From: Anastatus disparis
Lineage: Eukaryota; Arthropoda; Insecta; Hymenoptera; Eupelmidae
Length of the DNA: 64,000 nt
Direction of reading: 5' to 3'
Assembly: GCA_017163975.1 (NCBI GenBank)
Contig: JAFFSR010000351.1
Coordinates: 3,741,501 to 3,805,500, forward strand
The translations under genes and the position numbers were made by a program. Within the stretch, counting starts at the first letter, position 1. Each line of letters opens with the position of its first letter. A model generated the notes under the pieces. The model ran no database searches and was not told the DNA's origin. It worked only from the letters and a program-made list of their open reading frames with translations. This document shows positions 27,963-42,120 of the stretch, in pieces.

Positions 27963-29185
27963 ATTTAAAACTTTTCTTAGATATTATAAAAATTTTTTAT
28001 CTACGTTTATTATATTTTACAGTTGGCTGCAATGGTCTCCTCTCTTCTCCCCAATGTCTACATGTATATAATTTTATACTATAACATCAGTGCCCACCCC
28101 TTTGTGTATATATGTTGATTGTTTTTTGCGTTCCTTCTTTTTTCTTTTAGCCAATATGTGCCTATAGGTGTAGGCATCGGTAGTAGGAACACGTAAAGTT
28201 TAAAGAAATGCATTAAATGTATCGCAATTATAAATTATTATATTTTCATTAAACTATAAATTATAATTTTTGAATTCAACATTTGCTTTCTTCAAATCTG
28301 TCAACAACTCTTATGAACATGTTCTCGCAAGATTCTTATGCGAGATAACTTCAAGCTGCATGCTCACGTGATTATTCTTATGATAAGATTGCATTTAACT
28401 TTTGTCCTTCTGATGTAATTTTAGCGCTAATCTGCTGCAAGATTCTCACATGAAACTGCTTTGATTCTGCTGTACATTTGCGTGTTTATTCTCGTCATAT
28501 AATTGCAATTAACTTTTGTCATATTTATGTAATTCTGGGGTGAAGTGCTGCTGCAAGATTCTTTCGGAAGACTGCTTCGATTCTGCTGCAAGTTTATGTG
28601 TTTATTTTGGTAACAAAATTGCACTTAACTTGTGTCATTCTTGTGTAATTCTGGGGTAAAGTGCTGCTGCAAGATTCTTACGGAAGACTGCTTCGATTCT
28701 GCTGCAAGTTTGCATGTTTCTTCTCGTCATATAATTTCACTTAACTTTTGTCATTCTTATGTAAATCTGAGATAAAGTGCTGCTGCAAGTTTCTGATGCA
28801 AGACTGTTTCGATTCTGTTATATGCTTGTGTACTTATTATGATTCGCAGAACAGCACTTGACAATTTGCAATTCTTACGTAATTGTGCTGCAAAACTTTG
28901 TCGAAAATCATTTACTTAATTTGGTTGCTAGTGTCTTTAATAAGTTTTTTCCGCAAGTTTACTGCAAAATATTTCCAAGATTCTGCGCATTCTTTTCGTT
29001 CCGTAGATTGCACTTTCTCTCTGCCAGAAACATGCAATTCTGTTGCACTTATCTGCTGTAATTTCTTTTCATAAAAAACCCTATGAAATGCGGAAACAGA
29101 CAGCACATGTTCTGCTGCAATTTTTCGATTTTCAAGAAAATTGCAGCAAAATTGCAACAAAATTGCGTTGACCATGTTACCAGGG

Positions 29186-32100
29186 TCGAAGAACTTCTTG
29201 AACGGAAACAAGAAAGAACTCAGAAATTTTACGAAGGTTCTAATCATAAAATAATTTAGAAAGATTTTCGGAATGATCCAAGGTATTCTTTCACCGAATC
29301 ATTTCGATATTCATTCAAAAAGCTTTCATGAAATAATTCATGCAATATTTTGGTAAAGTCTTAAGAAATCATACATAAAATAATTTTGAAATCTTTTTGA
29401 AATATTTCATGAAATAACTTATAATGCAAATAAAAATTATTACATGAATCCTTACTGAAAGGACTTTGAAAAGACTACTTGAAAGGAAACAAGAAACAAC
29501 TCAGAAATCTTCTAACGATTAAAATCAGAAAATAATTTAGAAAGATTTTTGGGATGATCTAAGGTATTCTTTCACTAAATTATTTCAAGATTCTTTCAAA
29601 AAGCATTCATGTAATAATTCATGCAATGTTTTGGTAGAGTCGCACGAAATCTCACATGAAAAAATTTTGAAATCTTTTTGAAATATTTTATGAGATAATT
29701 TATGACGAGAATAAAAATTATTACATGAATCCTTACTGAAAGGACTTTGAAAAGACTACTTGAAAGGAAACAAGAAACAACTCTGAAATCTTCCAACGAT
29801 TAAATTCAGAAAATAATTTAGAAAGATTTTTTGGATCATCTAAGGTATTCTTTCACCAAATCATTTCAAGATTCTTTCAAAAACCATTCATGTAATAATT
29901 CATGCAATGTTTTGGTAATGTCGCACGAAATCTTACATGTAATAATTTTAAAATCTTTTTGAAATATTTCATGAAATAACTTATAATGCAAATAAAAGTT
30001 ATTACATAAATCCTTACTGAAAGGACTTTGAAAAGACTTCTTGAAAGGAAGCAAGAAACAACTCTAAAATCTTCCAACGATTAAATTCAGAAAATAATTT
30101 AGAAAGATTTTTTGGATCATCTAAGGTATTCTTTCACCAAATCATTTCAAGATTCTTTCAAAAGCATTCATGTAATAATTCATGCAATGTTTTGGTAGAG
30201 TCGCACGAAATCTCACATGAAAAAATTTTGAAATCTTTTTGAAATATTTTATGAGATAATTTATGACGAGAATAAAAATTATTACATGAATCCTTACTGA
30301 AAGGACTTTGAAAAGACTACTTGAAAGGAAACAAGAAACAACTCTGAAATCTTCCAACGATTAAATTCAGAAAATAATTTAGAAAGATTTTTCGGATCAT
30401 CTAAGGTATTCTTTCACCAAATCATTTCAAAATTCTTTCAAAAAGCATTCATGTAATAATTCATGCAATGTTTTGGTAATGTCGCACGAAATCTTACATG
30501 TAATAATTTTAAAATCTTTTTGAAATATTTCATGAAATAACTTATAGTGCAAATAAAAATTATTACATGAATCCTTACTGAAAGGACTTTGAAAAGACTA
30601 CTTGAAAGGAAACAAGAAACAACTCAGAAATCTTCCAACGATTAAATTCAGAAAATAATTTAGAAAGATTTTTTGGATCATCTAAGGTATTCTTTCACCA
30701 AATCATTTCAAGATTCTTTCAAAAAGCATTCATGTAATAATTCATGCAATGTTTTGGTAGAGTCGCACGAAATCTCACATGAAAAAATTTTGAAATCTTT
30801 TTGAAATATTTTATGAGATAATTTATGACGAGAATAAAAATTATTACATGAATCCTTACTGAAAGGACTTTGAAAAGACTACTTGAAAGGAAACAAGAAA
30901 CAACTCTGAAATCTTCCAACGATTAAATTCAGAAAATAATTTAGAAAGATTTTTTGGATCATCTAAGGTATTCTTTCACCAAATCATTTCAAGATTCTTT
31001 CAAAAACCATTCATGTAATAATTCATGCAATGTTTTGGTAATGTCGCACGAAATCTTACATGTAATAATTTTAAAATCTTTTTGAAATATTTCATGAAAT
31101 AACTTATAATGCAAATAAAAGTTATTACATAAATCCTTACTGAAAGGACTTTGAAAAGACTTCTTGAAAGGAAGCAAGAAACAACTCTAAAATCTTCCAA
31201 CGATTAAATTCAGAAAATAATTTAGAAAGATTTTTTGGATCATCTAAGGTATTCTTTCACCAAATCATTTCAAGATTCTTTCAAAAAGCATTCATGTAAT
31301 AATTCATGCAATGTTTTGGTAGAGTCGCACGAAATCTCACATGAAAAAATTTTGAAATCTTTTTGAAATATTTTATGAGATAATTTATGACGAGAATAAA
31401 AATTATTACATGAATCCTTACTGAAAGGACTTTGAAAAGACTACTTGAAAGGAAACAAGAAACAACTCTGAAATCTTCCAACGATTAAATTCAGAAAATA
31501 ATTTAGAAAGATTTTTCGGATCATCTAAGGTATTCTTTCACCAAATCATTTCAAAATTCTTTCAAAAAGCATTCATGTAATAATTCATGCAATGTTTTGG
31601 TAATGTCGCACGAAATCTTACATGTAATAATTTTAAAATCTTTTTGAAATATTTCATGAAATAACTTATAGTGCAAATAAAAATTATTACATGAATCCTT
31701 ACTGAAAGGACTTTGAAAAGACTACTTGAAAGGAAACAAGAAACAACTCAGAAATCTTCTAACGATTAAAATCAGAAAATAATTTAGAAAGATTTTTTGG
31801 ATCATCTAAGGTATTCTTTCACCAAATCATTTCAAGATTCTTTCAAAAACCATTCATGTAATAATTCATGCAATGTTTTGGTAATGTCGCACGAAATCTT
31901 ACATGTAATAATTTTAAAATCTTTTTGAAATATTTCATGAAATAACTTATGATGAGAATAAAAGTTATTACATAAATCCTTACTGAAAGGACTTTGAAAA
32001 GACTTCTTGAAAGGAAGCAAGAAAGAACTCATAACTCTTTTGAAGGTTCCAGTCGTAAAATAATTCAGAAAGATTTTCGGAATGATCTAAGGTATTTTTC

Positions 32101-32340
32101 CACCGAATCATTTCGAGATTCTTTCAAAAAGCATTTATGTAATAATTCATGCAAAATTTTTGTAAAGTCTTAAGAAATCATACATGAAATAATTTTGAAA
32201 TCTTTTTGAAATAATTCATGGAAGAACTTATCATGACGAGAATAAAAATTATTACATGAATCCTTACTGAATGGACTTTGAAAGGACTTTTTGAAAGAAA
32301 ACGTGAAATATAACAGAATCATTTAGAAATATTTTCGGGA
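29186..32340. repeat. About 280-bp satellite array with dimeric/tetrameric higher-order repeat
   Basis: Units alternate between type A (GAGTCGCACGAAATCTCACATG at 29642, 30203, 30764 and 31327) and type B (AATGTCGCACGAAATCTTACATG at about 29920, 30480, 31043, 31603 and 31885), giving a 561-bp dimer. The four-unit block 29596-30718 is repeated almost identically at 30719-31841 (1,123 bp). Outer units are more diverged and resemble the 21.7-23.9 kb block. Confidence 0.9.
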
Positions 32341-32527
32341 TTAGTTTATAATTTATCCGCTTGATGGCGGTACCTCTTACTCTCGTAAGCGGTACAAGTT
32401 CTTCTTGTTTCATAGATAAGGAAAATAAGAATCTAAAATGGAAACTATAAATTGTTATGCGTGCGATGTCTGCGTTATGATAACTTCGATTTTAACCGCT
32501 GTGAAACTATTCGTAATCCTATAAATA

Positions 32528-34804
32528 CCCTAGTAGAAAAAAGCCTGGATTTACGGTGTCATTATGGTGTATTTTATGGTTTGTAACCATAATATGGCCA
32601 CAAACCCAGTCTTATTTCGACGGAATATGGCCAGCTTATGGACTTGACAAGGCTACAAACCCAGTCTTATTTTGACGGAATATGGTCAGCTTATGGACTT
32701 GACAAGGAATACAAATTTATAATTTTGAAAAGATAATTAAAATTTTGGAATAATAATTAAGGAAATTATAATTTAGAATTATCAGAAAATGATTCATTTT
32801 AATAAATTATCATCATATATTATTCATTTTTATAAACTATTTATTTTTATAATTAACAATAACACATCAAAGTTTCATTTATAAAGTTATAGTTAATGGT
32901 CTGACATTATTTACAATTAATAACAATTACTTGTTAGTATATCACTCGAATAGACAAAGGTTATAATGAACAATACAAACTTTATAGGTTATGATTTATT
33001 TTAAAAATAAATTTAGTGTTAATATAAATTAATGAGATATTAGTATTATTTAATATTAATTGTAGTTACACTCATATAAAATATCAATTAATTAAGAACT
33101 TAAGGTATCAAGCCCAAATTCAAGCCTAAAATAAAAATTAAATTTAAATGTCATAATAATTTTTTATAATAATATTATTTTAAAAAAAGTTTTTTTACCT
33201 TAGATATATAAAATATAAGACTTTGGCCCATGAATAATTTTAAATAATCTCATGAAATGATTAAAATTCTTTCTTTTATTCGAAGACTTGATTTTGGTGG
33301 TCACTGCAAGCTTCCTCAGCCAATTTTCAACGAATTGACTTCAAAATTTCCAGAGATCTTTAATTAATATGTATTCACAAAATAACACTTTTATTTAAAA
33401 GAAAAAGAAAAAGAATTTAAAAGTTTGTCGAACAATTAACTGAGAAAGCTTACGACAACCACCAAATTGAAGAAATCACATTTTTGACTAATCAAAAGGA
33501 TTTTAAGCATTGAATGAGATATTTTAAAATTATTCATAGACTTTGTAAATAAATTTAGAATATTCTGTCTATTATAATATCAATACAGATCCATGTAATG
33601 TAGGTTGTATTGTAATTTCACTTTAAAGGAGTTGGTGGCAAGTTTAATTTTTGGTCTAGCGACAACTAAAATATTTAATAATACACATGTTAGAATATTC
33701 TTTTTAAAATTATGGCACTCAAAGTTCTAAAATTTTGCAAATAATTTTAAAATGTCCTACTGTAATGTCAATGCAAATCAATGTAATCTAGGTTGTATAA
33801 TAAAACATAACATTGAATTCTATAGTTTAAAAAGAAGTATAGTCTGGTACGTATAATATGAAAGGACTCATCATAGACTAAATCAAATATAAAACTGCTT
33901 ACCAACTTTTTAAATCAAAACAACAGTACAATATAAATTACATTCATATGAATTGATACCATGTTCGAGGAAGATATTTTAAAGCAAAATACAGAGTATC
34001 ATAGCTTTAAGTACTATAGTTAAAAAAAAATCTAACAAGTACCACATGAAACATTTCATTCAATATGGACTAAAAATGAAACTGGCCATCAAGTTGTTTA
34101 AAGTGATATTATAATTTCGTTTTTACTTATTTGTTTTTAAAATTGTAGCATTTACAATCATGAAATTTCGTAAATAACTTTAGAATGTTTTGTCTAGCAT
34201 AATATCAATATAAATCCATATATTGGGAATTGTATTGTAATTTCACTTTGAAAAAATTGGTGTTAAGTTTCATTTTTGGTTTAGTTACAAACAAAACATT
34301 TCATAATACACATATTCGTTTTGAAAGTCTGGTACTCAAAGTTCTAAAATTTTGCAAATAATTTTAAAGTGTCCTGCTATAACATAATGTTAATGCAAAT
34401 CAATTAGTTTTATTATATAACATAATATTGAGTTTTTCAACTAACTAACAAAACTTAAGAACTACATTAGCGCGTCTATTTTTAAAGATTAGGGTTAGGT
34501 TAAGATGTCGAATATAAAGTCATATCAGAAAATTAGGTTATAATAAAAAAAAATTCATTGGTAATTAAAATCTGAAGAATAGTGAATAAAAAATAATAGA
34601 GAAGAGTAGAGAAAGTTCACAATTAAAGTTAAACTTGTTATACTATAAATATAAGTTTATTATAGTAGTGCGCACAAATCATACATTAGAATAAGTCCAT
34701 ATTATGGCCAACTTATGGTGAAATTTGACAGTGTAATTACACCGTACAAATATGGCCATATGTTGGTGGACACGCCATAATTTATGCTAAACTTTCTACC
34801 AGGG
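32528..34804. mobile_element. 2.28-kb non-autonomous DNA transposon, copy 1
   Basis: Starts CCCTAGTAGAAAAAAGCC and ends GCTAAACTTTCTACCAGGG (inverted CCCTGGTAGAAA). Nearly identical throughout to 45785-48074. Just inside both ends are TATGGCCA-type motifs. It is very AT-rich and has no ORF above about 60 codons, so movement would need a transposase supplied elsewhere. A target duplication is not clear. Confidence 0.85.
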
Positions 34805-34823
34805 TAATTATATCATCATATCC

Positions 34824-34924
<101 letters not shown>

Positions 34925-34959
34925 ATTAATTCTAAATTGATTCTTAAATAATACAGGAA

Positions 34960-35740
34960 AGAATAAAGTTTCTACAACTTTACACGTCTCTCAACTAAAG
35001 AGATATGAAAAGATTAATGCATTATTACTAAAAGAATTCATGGATATTTACAGAATTCTCTCATTGAAAGTATTATGTAATGATTCTATATCCGGGGTAT
35101 ATTCCTTTTAGAAATAATACGATGAAATATTTTAAAAATATTTAATATCATTCTTACAGAATCCTTTCAATGGAAGATGTATGAAAAGATTTACGAATTA
35201 TTAACAAAAGAATTCATGGATCCTTACAGAACTCTTTCATTGAAAGGATTCTGTAATGATTCTATGTCAGGGTTATATTCCTTTTAGAAATAATAATATC
35301 ATTCTTACAGAATCCTTTTAATCGAAGATGTATGAAATATTTACGAATTATTACCAAAAGAATTCATGGATCTTTACAGAATTCTTTCATTGAAAGGATT
35401 CTGTAATGATTCTATGTCCGGGGTATATTCCTTTTAGAAATAATACAATGAAATATTTTAAAAATATTTTTTTATCATTCTTACAGAATCCTTTCAATGG
35501 AAGATGTATAAAAAGATTTACGAATTATTACCAAAAGAATTCATCGATCCTTACAGAATTCTTCCATTGAAAGGATTTTGAAATGTCTTGTGAATTCTTT
35601 ATGAAATATTTTTTTGTATTATTTTTAAAAGAATAATACCTCGGACATAGAATTATTTTAGAATACTTTCAGTGAAATATTTCTGAAAGATTGTAGTCCT
35701 TTCATGAATCCTTTCAGAATCCTTTCAAAGTCCTTTCATG
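34960..35740. repeat. Degenerate 150-175-bp tandem repeats at the right end of the 14-kb unit
   Basis: GAATCCTTTCAATGGAAGATGTAT and TTCATTGAAAGGATTCTGTAATGATTC recur about four times (near 35165, 35315 and 35487). The short motifs (GAAAGGATTC, TTTCATG) resemble those of the 280-bp satellite. Confidence 0.8.
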
Positions 35741-35751
35741 CTGTATGGGAT

Positions 35752-36299
35752 ATATATCTCACTGTTTAAATATTTATTTAGAAAAGCTATCTTCACGTCT
35801 ATCTGACATATTTCTAAATCCAGTTTGTTTGCCATTATCAGTATAGATCTGATTAGAGGTAATCGTGAAACCAATGCATATGTTTCTTGCAGATCATATT
35901 CATTTCTGTCTTTAAAACCACGAATTACTAGTCTGACTTAATATCTTATTTTACTGATTTCTTTGTTTCTTTTAAATACCCATCTTGAATCTATAATGTT
36001 TGATTCTTTTCTGTCATTCATTACAATCAATCTGTCAACTAATTTCCATAGATCATTCTTGTATATAGATTCTAATTCTTCATTTAGCTTCAGTCCATTT
36101 CTGTTTATCTTTTGATTTTATGGCTTCCAAGTATGTACTCAGGTCACCATTTACTTCTGCTAATAACGCATGAGTTTCTTCATCTATCTTATTTTCTGTG
36201 CTTGTTTGTGTTTTCATTGATAATTTAAGAGCATGACGAAGTTGCCCGCCTTCTAATAATATTTCCAATCCTAACTTATGAATAAATGAGGCGTTTAAT
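35752..36299 (-). pseudogene. Copia RT N-terminal fragment
   Basis: Minus-strand frame with KNDLWKLVDR, SRWVFKRNKE, VRLVIRGFKD, YALVSRLPLIRSIL and ICQIDVKIAFLN, the standard order at the start of the Ty1/copia RT (RVT_2) domain. One TAA precedes VRLVIRGF, and a charged stretch rich in Glu and Lys lies upstream. Its C-terminal continuation is at 21704, on the far side of the 14-kb insertion. Confidence 0.8.
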
Positions 36300-36606
36300 C
36301 GAGTTTTTTTACTACAAAGGAAAAGTTTGTAAGATTAAACTCTAGTGCGGACAACTCAAGAAATCCACCAAAATATTATACATACAAAGTTATAATAAAA
36401 ACTTTCAATGTATCGTATTTTAAGGTTAGATTTGTCGAGTTTGATATCTAATTTCCCATCCAAGCTCATAAAAAAATAACAAGTCCAAATGATTTTTTAT
36501 TTTGACAAAAATTATTGTATTAATATAGCTTTAGTGCGGACAAGTCATTATATTTGTTTAATTCATGAATTTAAAAAGATAATAAAATAAAAAAAAGCAA
36601 AACTCG
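36300..36606. mobile_element. Small AT-rich insertion in the copia linker
   Basis: About 307 bp bounded by the inverted pair AATCGAGTTTT and AAAACTCGATT, with coding-like copia sequence on both sides. A phrase TTTAGTGCGGACAA/TCTAGTGCGGACAA occurs twice inside. The target duplication is uncertain. Confidence 0.5.
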
Positions 36607-36877
36607 ATTGCTGCAGCTCCGACATCCCGTTAATCTGTCCTTTCGTTTTCTCTCCCTCCGATTCTTGTACTTTATATTTACTATTTTTCTTAACTTTTGT
36701 CGGTCGTCCTACCGATTTTTTTATTTTCTCTCCCTCCGGTCTTTGTTCCTTTCTATCAGTCTTATTATTTTCCTTTCTTGGTCATCCAACTGGTCTTTTG
36801 ACTTTCTCTTCCTCTGGTCTTTATATTCTTGTATCATTTTCTCTGTCTTTTTTTTCAAAATTCACAAACCATGTATT
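36607..36877 (-). pseudogene. Copia polyprotein linker between integrase and RT
   Basis: The minus strand encodes a Lys/Arg/Glu/Asp-rich stretch (for example QLDDQERKIIRLIERNKDRR) with short internal repeats. This composition fits the charged linker of copia polyproteins, and its position between the RT and integrase fragments supports the call. Confidence 0.5.
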
Positions 36878-36959
36878 GCTTTCTCATAGAGAAAGCATTG
36901 TATCGGTAAAAAAAATTTTTTTCTATTTTTTCATTAATTTGTACATATTTGAACTCAGT

Positions 36960-36994
36960 GAGTCGAAAAAAGTGGTTTCCAGAAAATGTCTGTA

Positions 36995-37039
<45 letters not shown>

Positions 37040-38330
37040 ATGTATGAATTCAGTTAGTAAACTGTATCTCGAGAACTACTCGATGGATTTGCTTCTAATT
37101 TTGCATGGAATTTAGTTTTGTGACTAACTTGCTGGGAAGCTATTGATAATTTGGTTCTTCCAGCGTAGTTTTCATTTTAAAGTTTTTTAAAAAAAAAAAA
37201 AAAAAATTCGATTTTTCGTTTTTTGTTTTTTTTTTGTCTACTACTCGATGAATTTGCTTCAAAATTTGCATGGAATTTATTTCTGATTGCCCGGATAAAA
37301 TAAATTTTTAAAAACTGATTTTCTTAGCTCAGTTTTAATTTTAGAGCATTTTGAAATTTTTGAAAAAAATGTTTCTATTTATTAAGCCAATAAAATCTTA
37401 AAAACTACTCGATGGATTTACTTCAAATTTTCCATACAATTCAATTTTTTGATGAACTGGTGCGGAAGCTATTGAGAATTGGTTTTCTTAGGGTAGTTTT
37501 TTTTTTAGAATCACTTTAAGAATTTTAAAAAGATTTCGATTTTTCATTTTTTTTGTATTTTACGTAAACTACTCGAAGAATTTGTTCGAAAATTTGTATG
37601 GAACTTAATTTCGACTGTCAAAAGTATAACAAATTTTGTAAACTAATTTTCTTAGCGCACTTTTAATTTTAGAACATTTAAAAAATTTTTTAAAAAATTT
37701 TTATTTTTAATTTTTTTCTATTTTACGAAAACCATTTGATAGATTTGCTCCAAAATTTGTATGAAATTAATTCGCTACTGTCTGAAGAAAACAAGCTTTG
37801 GAAAACTAATTTTCTCAGCGCAGTTTTAATTTTAGAGCACTTTGAAAATTTTCAAAAAAAATTTTATTTTTCATTTATTTTCTTTTTTGCGTTAACCATA
37901 CTATAAATTTTTTCCAAAATTTTCATACAATTAATTCGCTATTGTCTGAAAAAAATTAGCTTTTGGAAACTAATTTTCTTAGAGTGGTTACAATTTTAGA
38001 GAATTTTAAAGATTTAAAAAAAAATTTTGATTCTTCTTTTCTTATTTTTTTTTATTCTACGTAAAGTACTCGATAGATTTGTTCTAAAAATTACAGGGAA
38101 ATTATTTGCGACTGCCAAAAGAAGGGAAATTTTCAAAAATTGATTTTCATAGCGTAGTTTAAATTTTAAAAATTTTCTTATTTCAGTATTTTTCCATTTT
38201 ACGTAAAAATACGTAAAGTACTTGATAGAATTACTCTAAAATTTGTATACAAATTATTTGCTACTATCTTTATAAACCAAGTTTTAAATAAATAATTTTA
38301 TTAGCGTAGCTTTTTGATCACTTCTTTTGT
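36960..38330. repeat. Eight degenerate 163-bp tandem units
   Basis: A phrase close to CTACTCGATGAATTTGCTTC recurs at about 37076, 37242, 37405, 37568, 37726, 37896, 38065 and 38217. The block starts with a small hairpin TGCTTTCTCATAGAGAAAGCA and a (GT)n tract. Confidence 0.85.
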
Positions 38331-38371
38331 TTTCTGAGTTACTCTTGAAAATTTATAATAGTACTACTGAA

Positions 38372-39840
38372 TTTAATTACCGTTACTAAAATTGACTACT
38401 TGGATTTACCAAGCTTAGTCGTGATAAAAAGATATCCACAAGATAATAAATCATTAACGTGAAAACGTAACTATATATTAAAAAATGAATTTTTTAATTA
38501 TATCTTAATAAGTCAGAAAAGGTTTTGTAACATTTATAGGATATAATGTTATCGATGATAATACTTGTATTTCATTGGATAAAATGTAGTGGTTAACATT
38601 CAAATAAACCTTATTGAATTATAATTTTAGTGATACAGAAAGAGTACCAGCATCATGCCAATATGCTCATTTATTGGCATTTACCTATTTAAAATTTAGT
38701 TAAAAAATCTCTTTCAATGTTGAAAGCAATTTGTTGTAAAGTTGCTATAAACATGAACTGTAAGTTTGAAGAATTACCTTGATAAAATAATAATTTATAG
38801 TGATATTGCTGAAGAAGAAAAAATTACAGATATAAATAATTACGATGTTGAACTAGTGAAAATAACGCTCATTCAAATGTGCAAATCTAATAGAAGAAGT
38901 GAAAAAGGTTGCCATCTTTTTTGAAAATAAACGAATTAAGTTGAATTATTAATAATTTTTTTTAGTCATGAAATTAAATTGATTAATTATTTGCTATTGG
39001 GAGGTTAATATTAGAAAGAAAAGAGAAGAAGAAGAAAATTAGAAGAAGAAGAAGAAGAAAAAATTACAGATATTAATAATTACGAAGTCGAACTATTAAA
39101 AAAAACGCTCACTCAAATATATCTATAATACATTTCTCTTTCTCGCGATTAACGTAATAGTAAATCTATCAGTTTATTTTAATTTTCATCTTGTTAATTT
39201 AATTACCGTCATTAAAATTTACTATTTGGATTTACCAAGCTTAGTCGTGATAAAAAGATATCCACATGATAATAAATCATTAACGTAGAAACTTTACTAT
39301 ATATTGAAAAATTAATTTTTCAATTATATCTTAATAAGTCAGAAAAGGTTTTGTAACATTTATAGGATATAATGTTATCGATGATAATACTTGTATTTCA
39401 TTGGATAAAATGTAGTGGTTAACATTCAAATAAACCTTATTGAATTATAATTTTAGTGATACAGAAAGAGTACCAGCATCATGCCAATATGCTCATTTAT
39501 TGGCATTTACCTATTTAAAATTTAGTTAAAAAATCTCTTTCAATGTTGAAAGCAATTTGTTGTAAAGTTGCTATAAACATGAACTGTAAGTTTGAAGAAT
39601 TACCTTGATAAAATAATAATTTATAGTGATATTGCTGAAGAAGAAAAAATTACAGATATTAATAACTACGATGTTGAACAATTGAAAAAAACGCTCTTTC
39701 AAATGTGCAAATCTAATAGAAGAAGTAAAAAAGGTTGCCATCTTTTTGAAAATAAACGAAGTAAGATAAATTATTCAAAATTTTGTTTAGTCATAAAATT
39801 AAAATGATTAATTATAAGCTATTAGGAGGCTAATATGAGA
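38372..39840. repeat. 826-bp tandem duplication
   Basis: 38372-39000 and 39198-39835 are about 95% alike (TTTACCAAGCTTAGTCGTGAT; CCAGCATCATGCCAATATGC). Each copy ends in a coding-looking stretch with Glu/Lys codons, best preserved at 39592-39807, but too short and variable to call a gene. Confidence 0.85.
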
Positions 39841-40099
39841 AAGAAAAGAGAAATATATAGAAAAAAAAGATCTAAATAGTAGCAACTCAAATACAACATA
39901 TACCATTATAGAAACGTCAGATTCATATATAATTACGTTACTAGATTCTTTTGAATTGAACAAACAAACGAAGTGAGAAATATATTAATGTTTTTGCTAA
40001 AATATAAAAATAAAATTTTTTTTTTTAACACTTCTTTAACGAAAAACCTTACTTGTGTATCCAAGTAGATAAGAAACTTCGACAGATTCTTCATCATAA

Positions 40100-41560
40100 T
40101 TGCTTTCTCATAGAGAAAGCATTGTATCGATAAAAAAATTTTTTTTCTATTTTTTCATTAATTTGTACATATTTGAACTCAGTGAGTCGAAAAAAGTGGT
40201 TTCCAGAAAATGTCTGTATGTATGTATGTATGTATGTGTGTGTGTGTGTGTGCATGGAATTTAGTTTTGTGACTAACTTGCTGGGAAGCTATTGATAATT
40301 TGGTTCTTCCAGCGTAGTTTTCATTTTAAAGTTTTAAAAAAAAAAAAAAAAAAAAATTCGATTTTTCGTTTTTTGTTTTTTTTTTGTTTACTACTCGATG
40401 AATTTGCTTCAAAATTTGCATGGAATTTATTTCTGATTGCCCGGATAAAATAAATTTTTAAAAACTGATTTTCTTAGCTCAGTTTTAATTTTAGAGCATT
40501 TTGAAATTTTTGAAAAAAATGTTTCTATTTATTAAGCCAATAAAATCTTAAAAACTACTCGATGGATTTACTTCAAATTTTCCATACAATTCAATTTTTT
40601 GATGAACTGGTGCGGAAGCTATTGAGAATTGGTTTTCTTAGGGTAGTTTTTTTTTAGAATCACTTTAAGAATTTTAAAAAGATTTCGATTTTTCATTTTT
40701 TTTGTATTTTACGTAAACTACTCGAAGAATTTGTTCGAAAATTTGTATGGAACTTAATTTCGACTGTCAAAAGTATAACAAATTTTGTAAACTAATTTTC
40801 TTAGCGCACTTTTAATTTTAGAACATTTTAAAAATTTTTTTAAAAATTTTTATTTTTAATTTTTTTCTATTTTACGAAAACCATTTGATAGATTTGCTCC
40901 AAAATTTGTATGAAATTAATTCGCTACTGTCTGAAGAAAACAAGCTTTGGAAAACTAATTTTCTCAGCGCAGTTTTAATTTTAGAGCACTTTGAAAATTT
41001 TCAAAAAAATTTTTATTTTTCATTTATTTTCTTTTTTGCGTTAACCATACTATAAATTTTCTCCAAAATTTTTCTACAAATTATTCGCTATTGTCTGAAA
41101 AAAATAAGCTTTTGAAAACTAATTTTCTTAGAGTGGTTACAATTTTAAAGAATCTTAAAGATTTAAAAAAAAATTTCGATTCTTCTTTTCTTATTTTTTT
41201 TTATTCTACGTAAAGTACTCGATAGATTTGTTCTAAAAATTGCAGGGAAATTATTTGCGACTGCAAAAAGAAGGGAAATTTTCAAAAATTGATTTCCATA
41301 GCATAGTTTTAATTTTAGAGCATTTTTAAAATTTTGAAAAAGAAATTTTGAAAAGAAAATGTTATTTATTTAACCAGTTAGATCTCGAAAATTACTCGAT
41401 GGATTTGCTTCAAATTTTGTATACCATCTATGTTTTTGTATAACTAGGCGGAAAGCTATTGAAAATTTGTATTCATAGTGTATTTTTTTTTATAGAGCCA
41501 TTTTAAGAATTTAAAAAAATTTTCGATTTTTAATTTTTTTTTTGTATTTTACGTAAGTTA
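40100..41560. repeat. Second copy of the 163-bp repeat block
   Basis: Direct copy of 36878-38340, starting with the same hairpin, with a shorter (GT)n tract and a deletion of the first unit. Confidence 0.85.
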
Positions 41561-41664
41561 ATTGATGAATTTGCTTTGAGATTTCCATGGGAATAATTTG
41601 CATCTGCTAAAAGAAGGATAACTTTTATAAACCGATCTTTTTAGCGTAGTTTTCATTTTAGAAA

Positions 41665-42120
41665 ATTTTAGTCTGTTTTCACATTTTAATGCATATCTGC
41701 TGAAATTTAATTGCGACTGAAACGTGCGACAGATTTGTAACAGATTGCCAATCGAAACGTGCGATTCAAAGATAAGAATAAACGCGCAGATTTGCAGCAA
41801 AATCGAAGCAGTCTTCCGTAAGAATATTACAGCAGCAATTTACTACAGAATTACATAAGAAAGACATAAGTTAAGTGCAATTATATGACGAGAATAAACA
41901 CGCAAACTTGCAGCAGAATCGAAGCAGTCTTCCGTAAGAATGTTGCAGCAGCACTTTACCCCAGAATTACATAAGTATGACATAAGTTGAGCGCAATTAT
42001 ATGACGAGAATAAACACGCATACTTGCAGCAGAATTGAAGCAGTCTTCCGTAAGAACCTTGCAGCAGCACTCTACCCCAGAATTATATAAGAATTACATA
42101 AGTCAAGTGCAAATATATGC
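41665..42120. repeat. Fragment of the 116-bp foldback-arm repeats
   Basis: Matches 23935-24310, including CTGAAATTTAATTGCGACTGAAACGTGCG and several units with GAATCGAAGCAGTCTTCCG. Confidence 0.85.

Noticed and set aside
36608..37115. Plus-strand ORFs rich in Phe/Leu/Ser and Val-Cys runs
   Set aside because: Antisense to the copia linker and a (GT)n tract; no independent support.
39592..39807. 71-codon ORF in the 826-bp duplication
   Set aside because: The sister copy is frameshifted and no family is recognised; mentioned only as part of the repeat.
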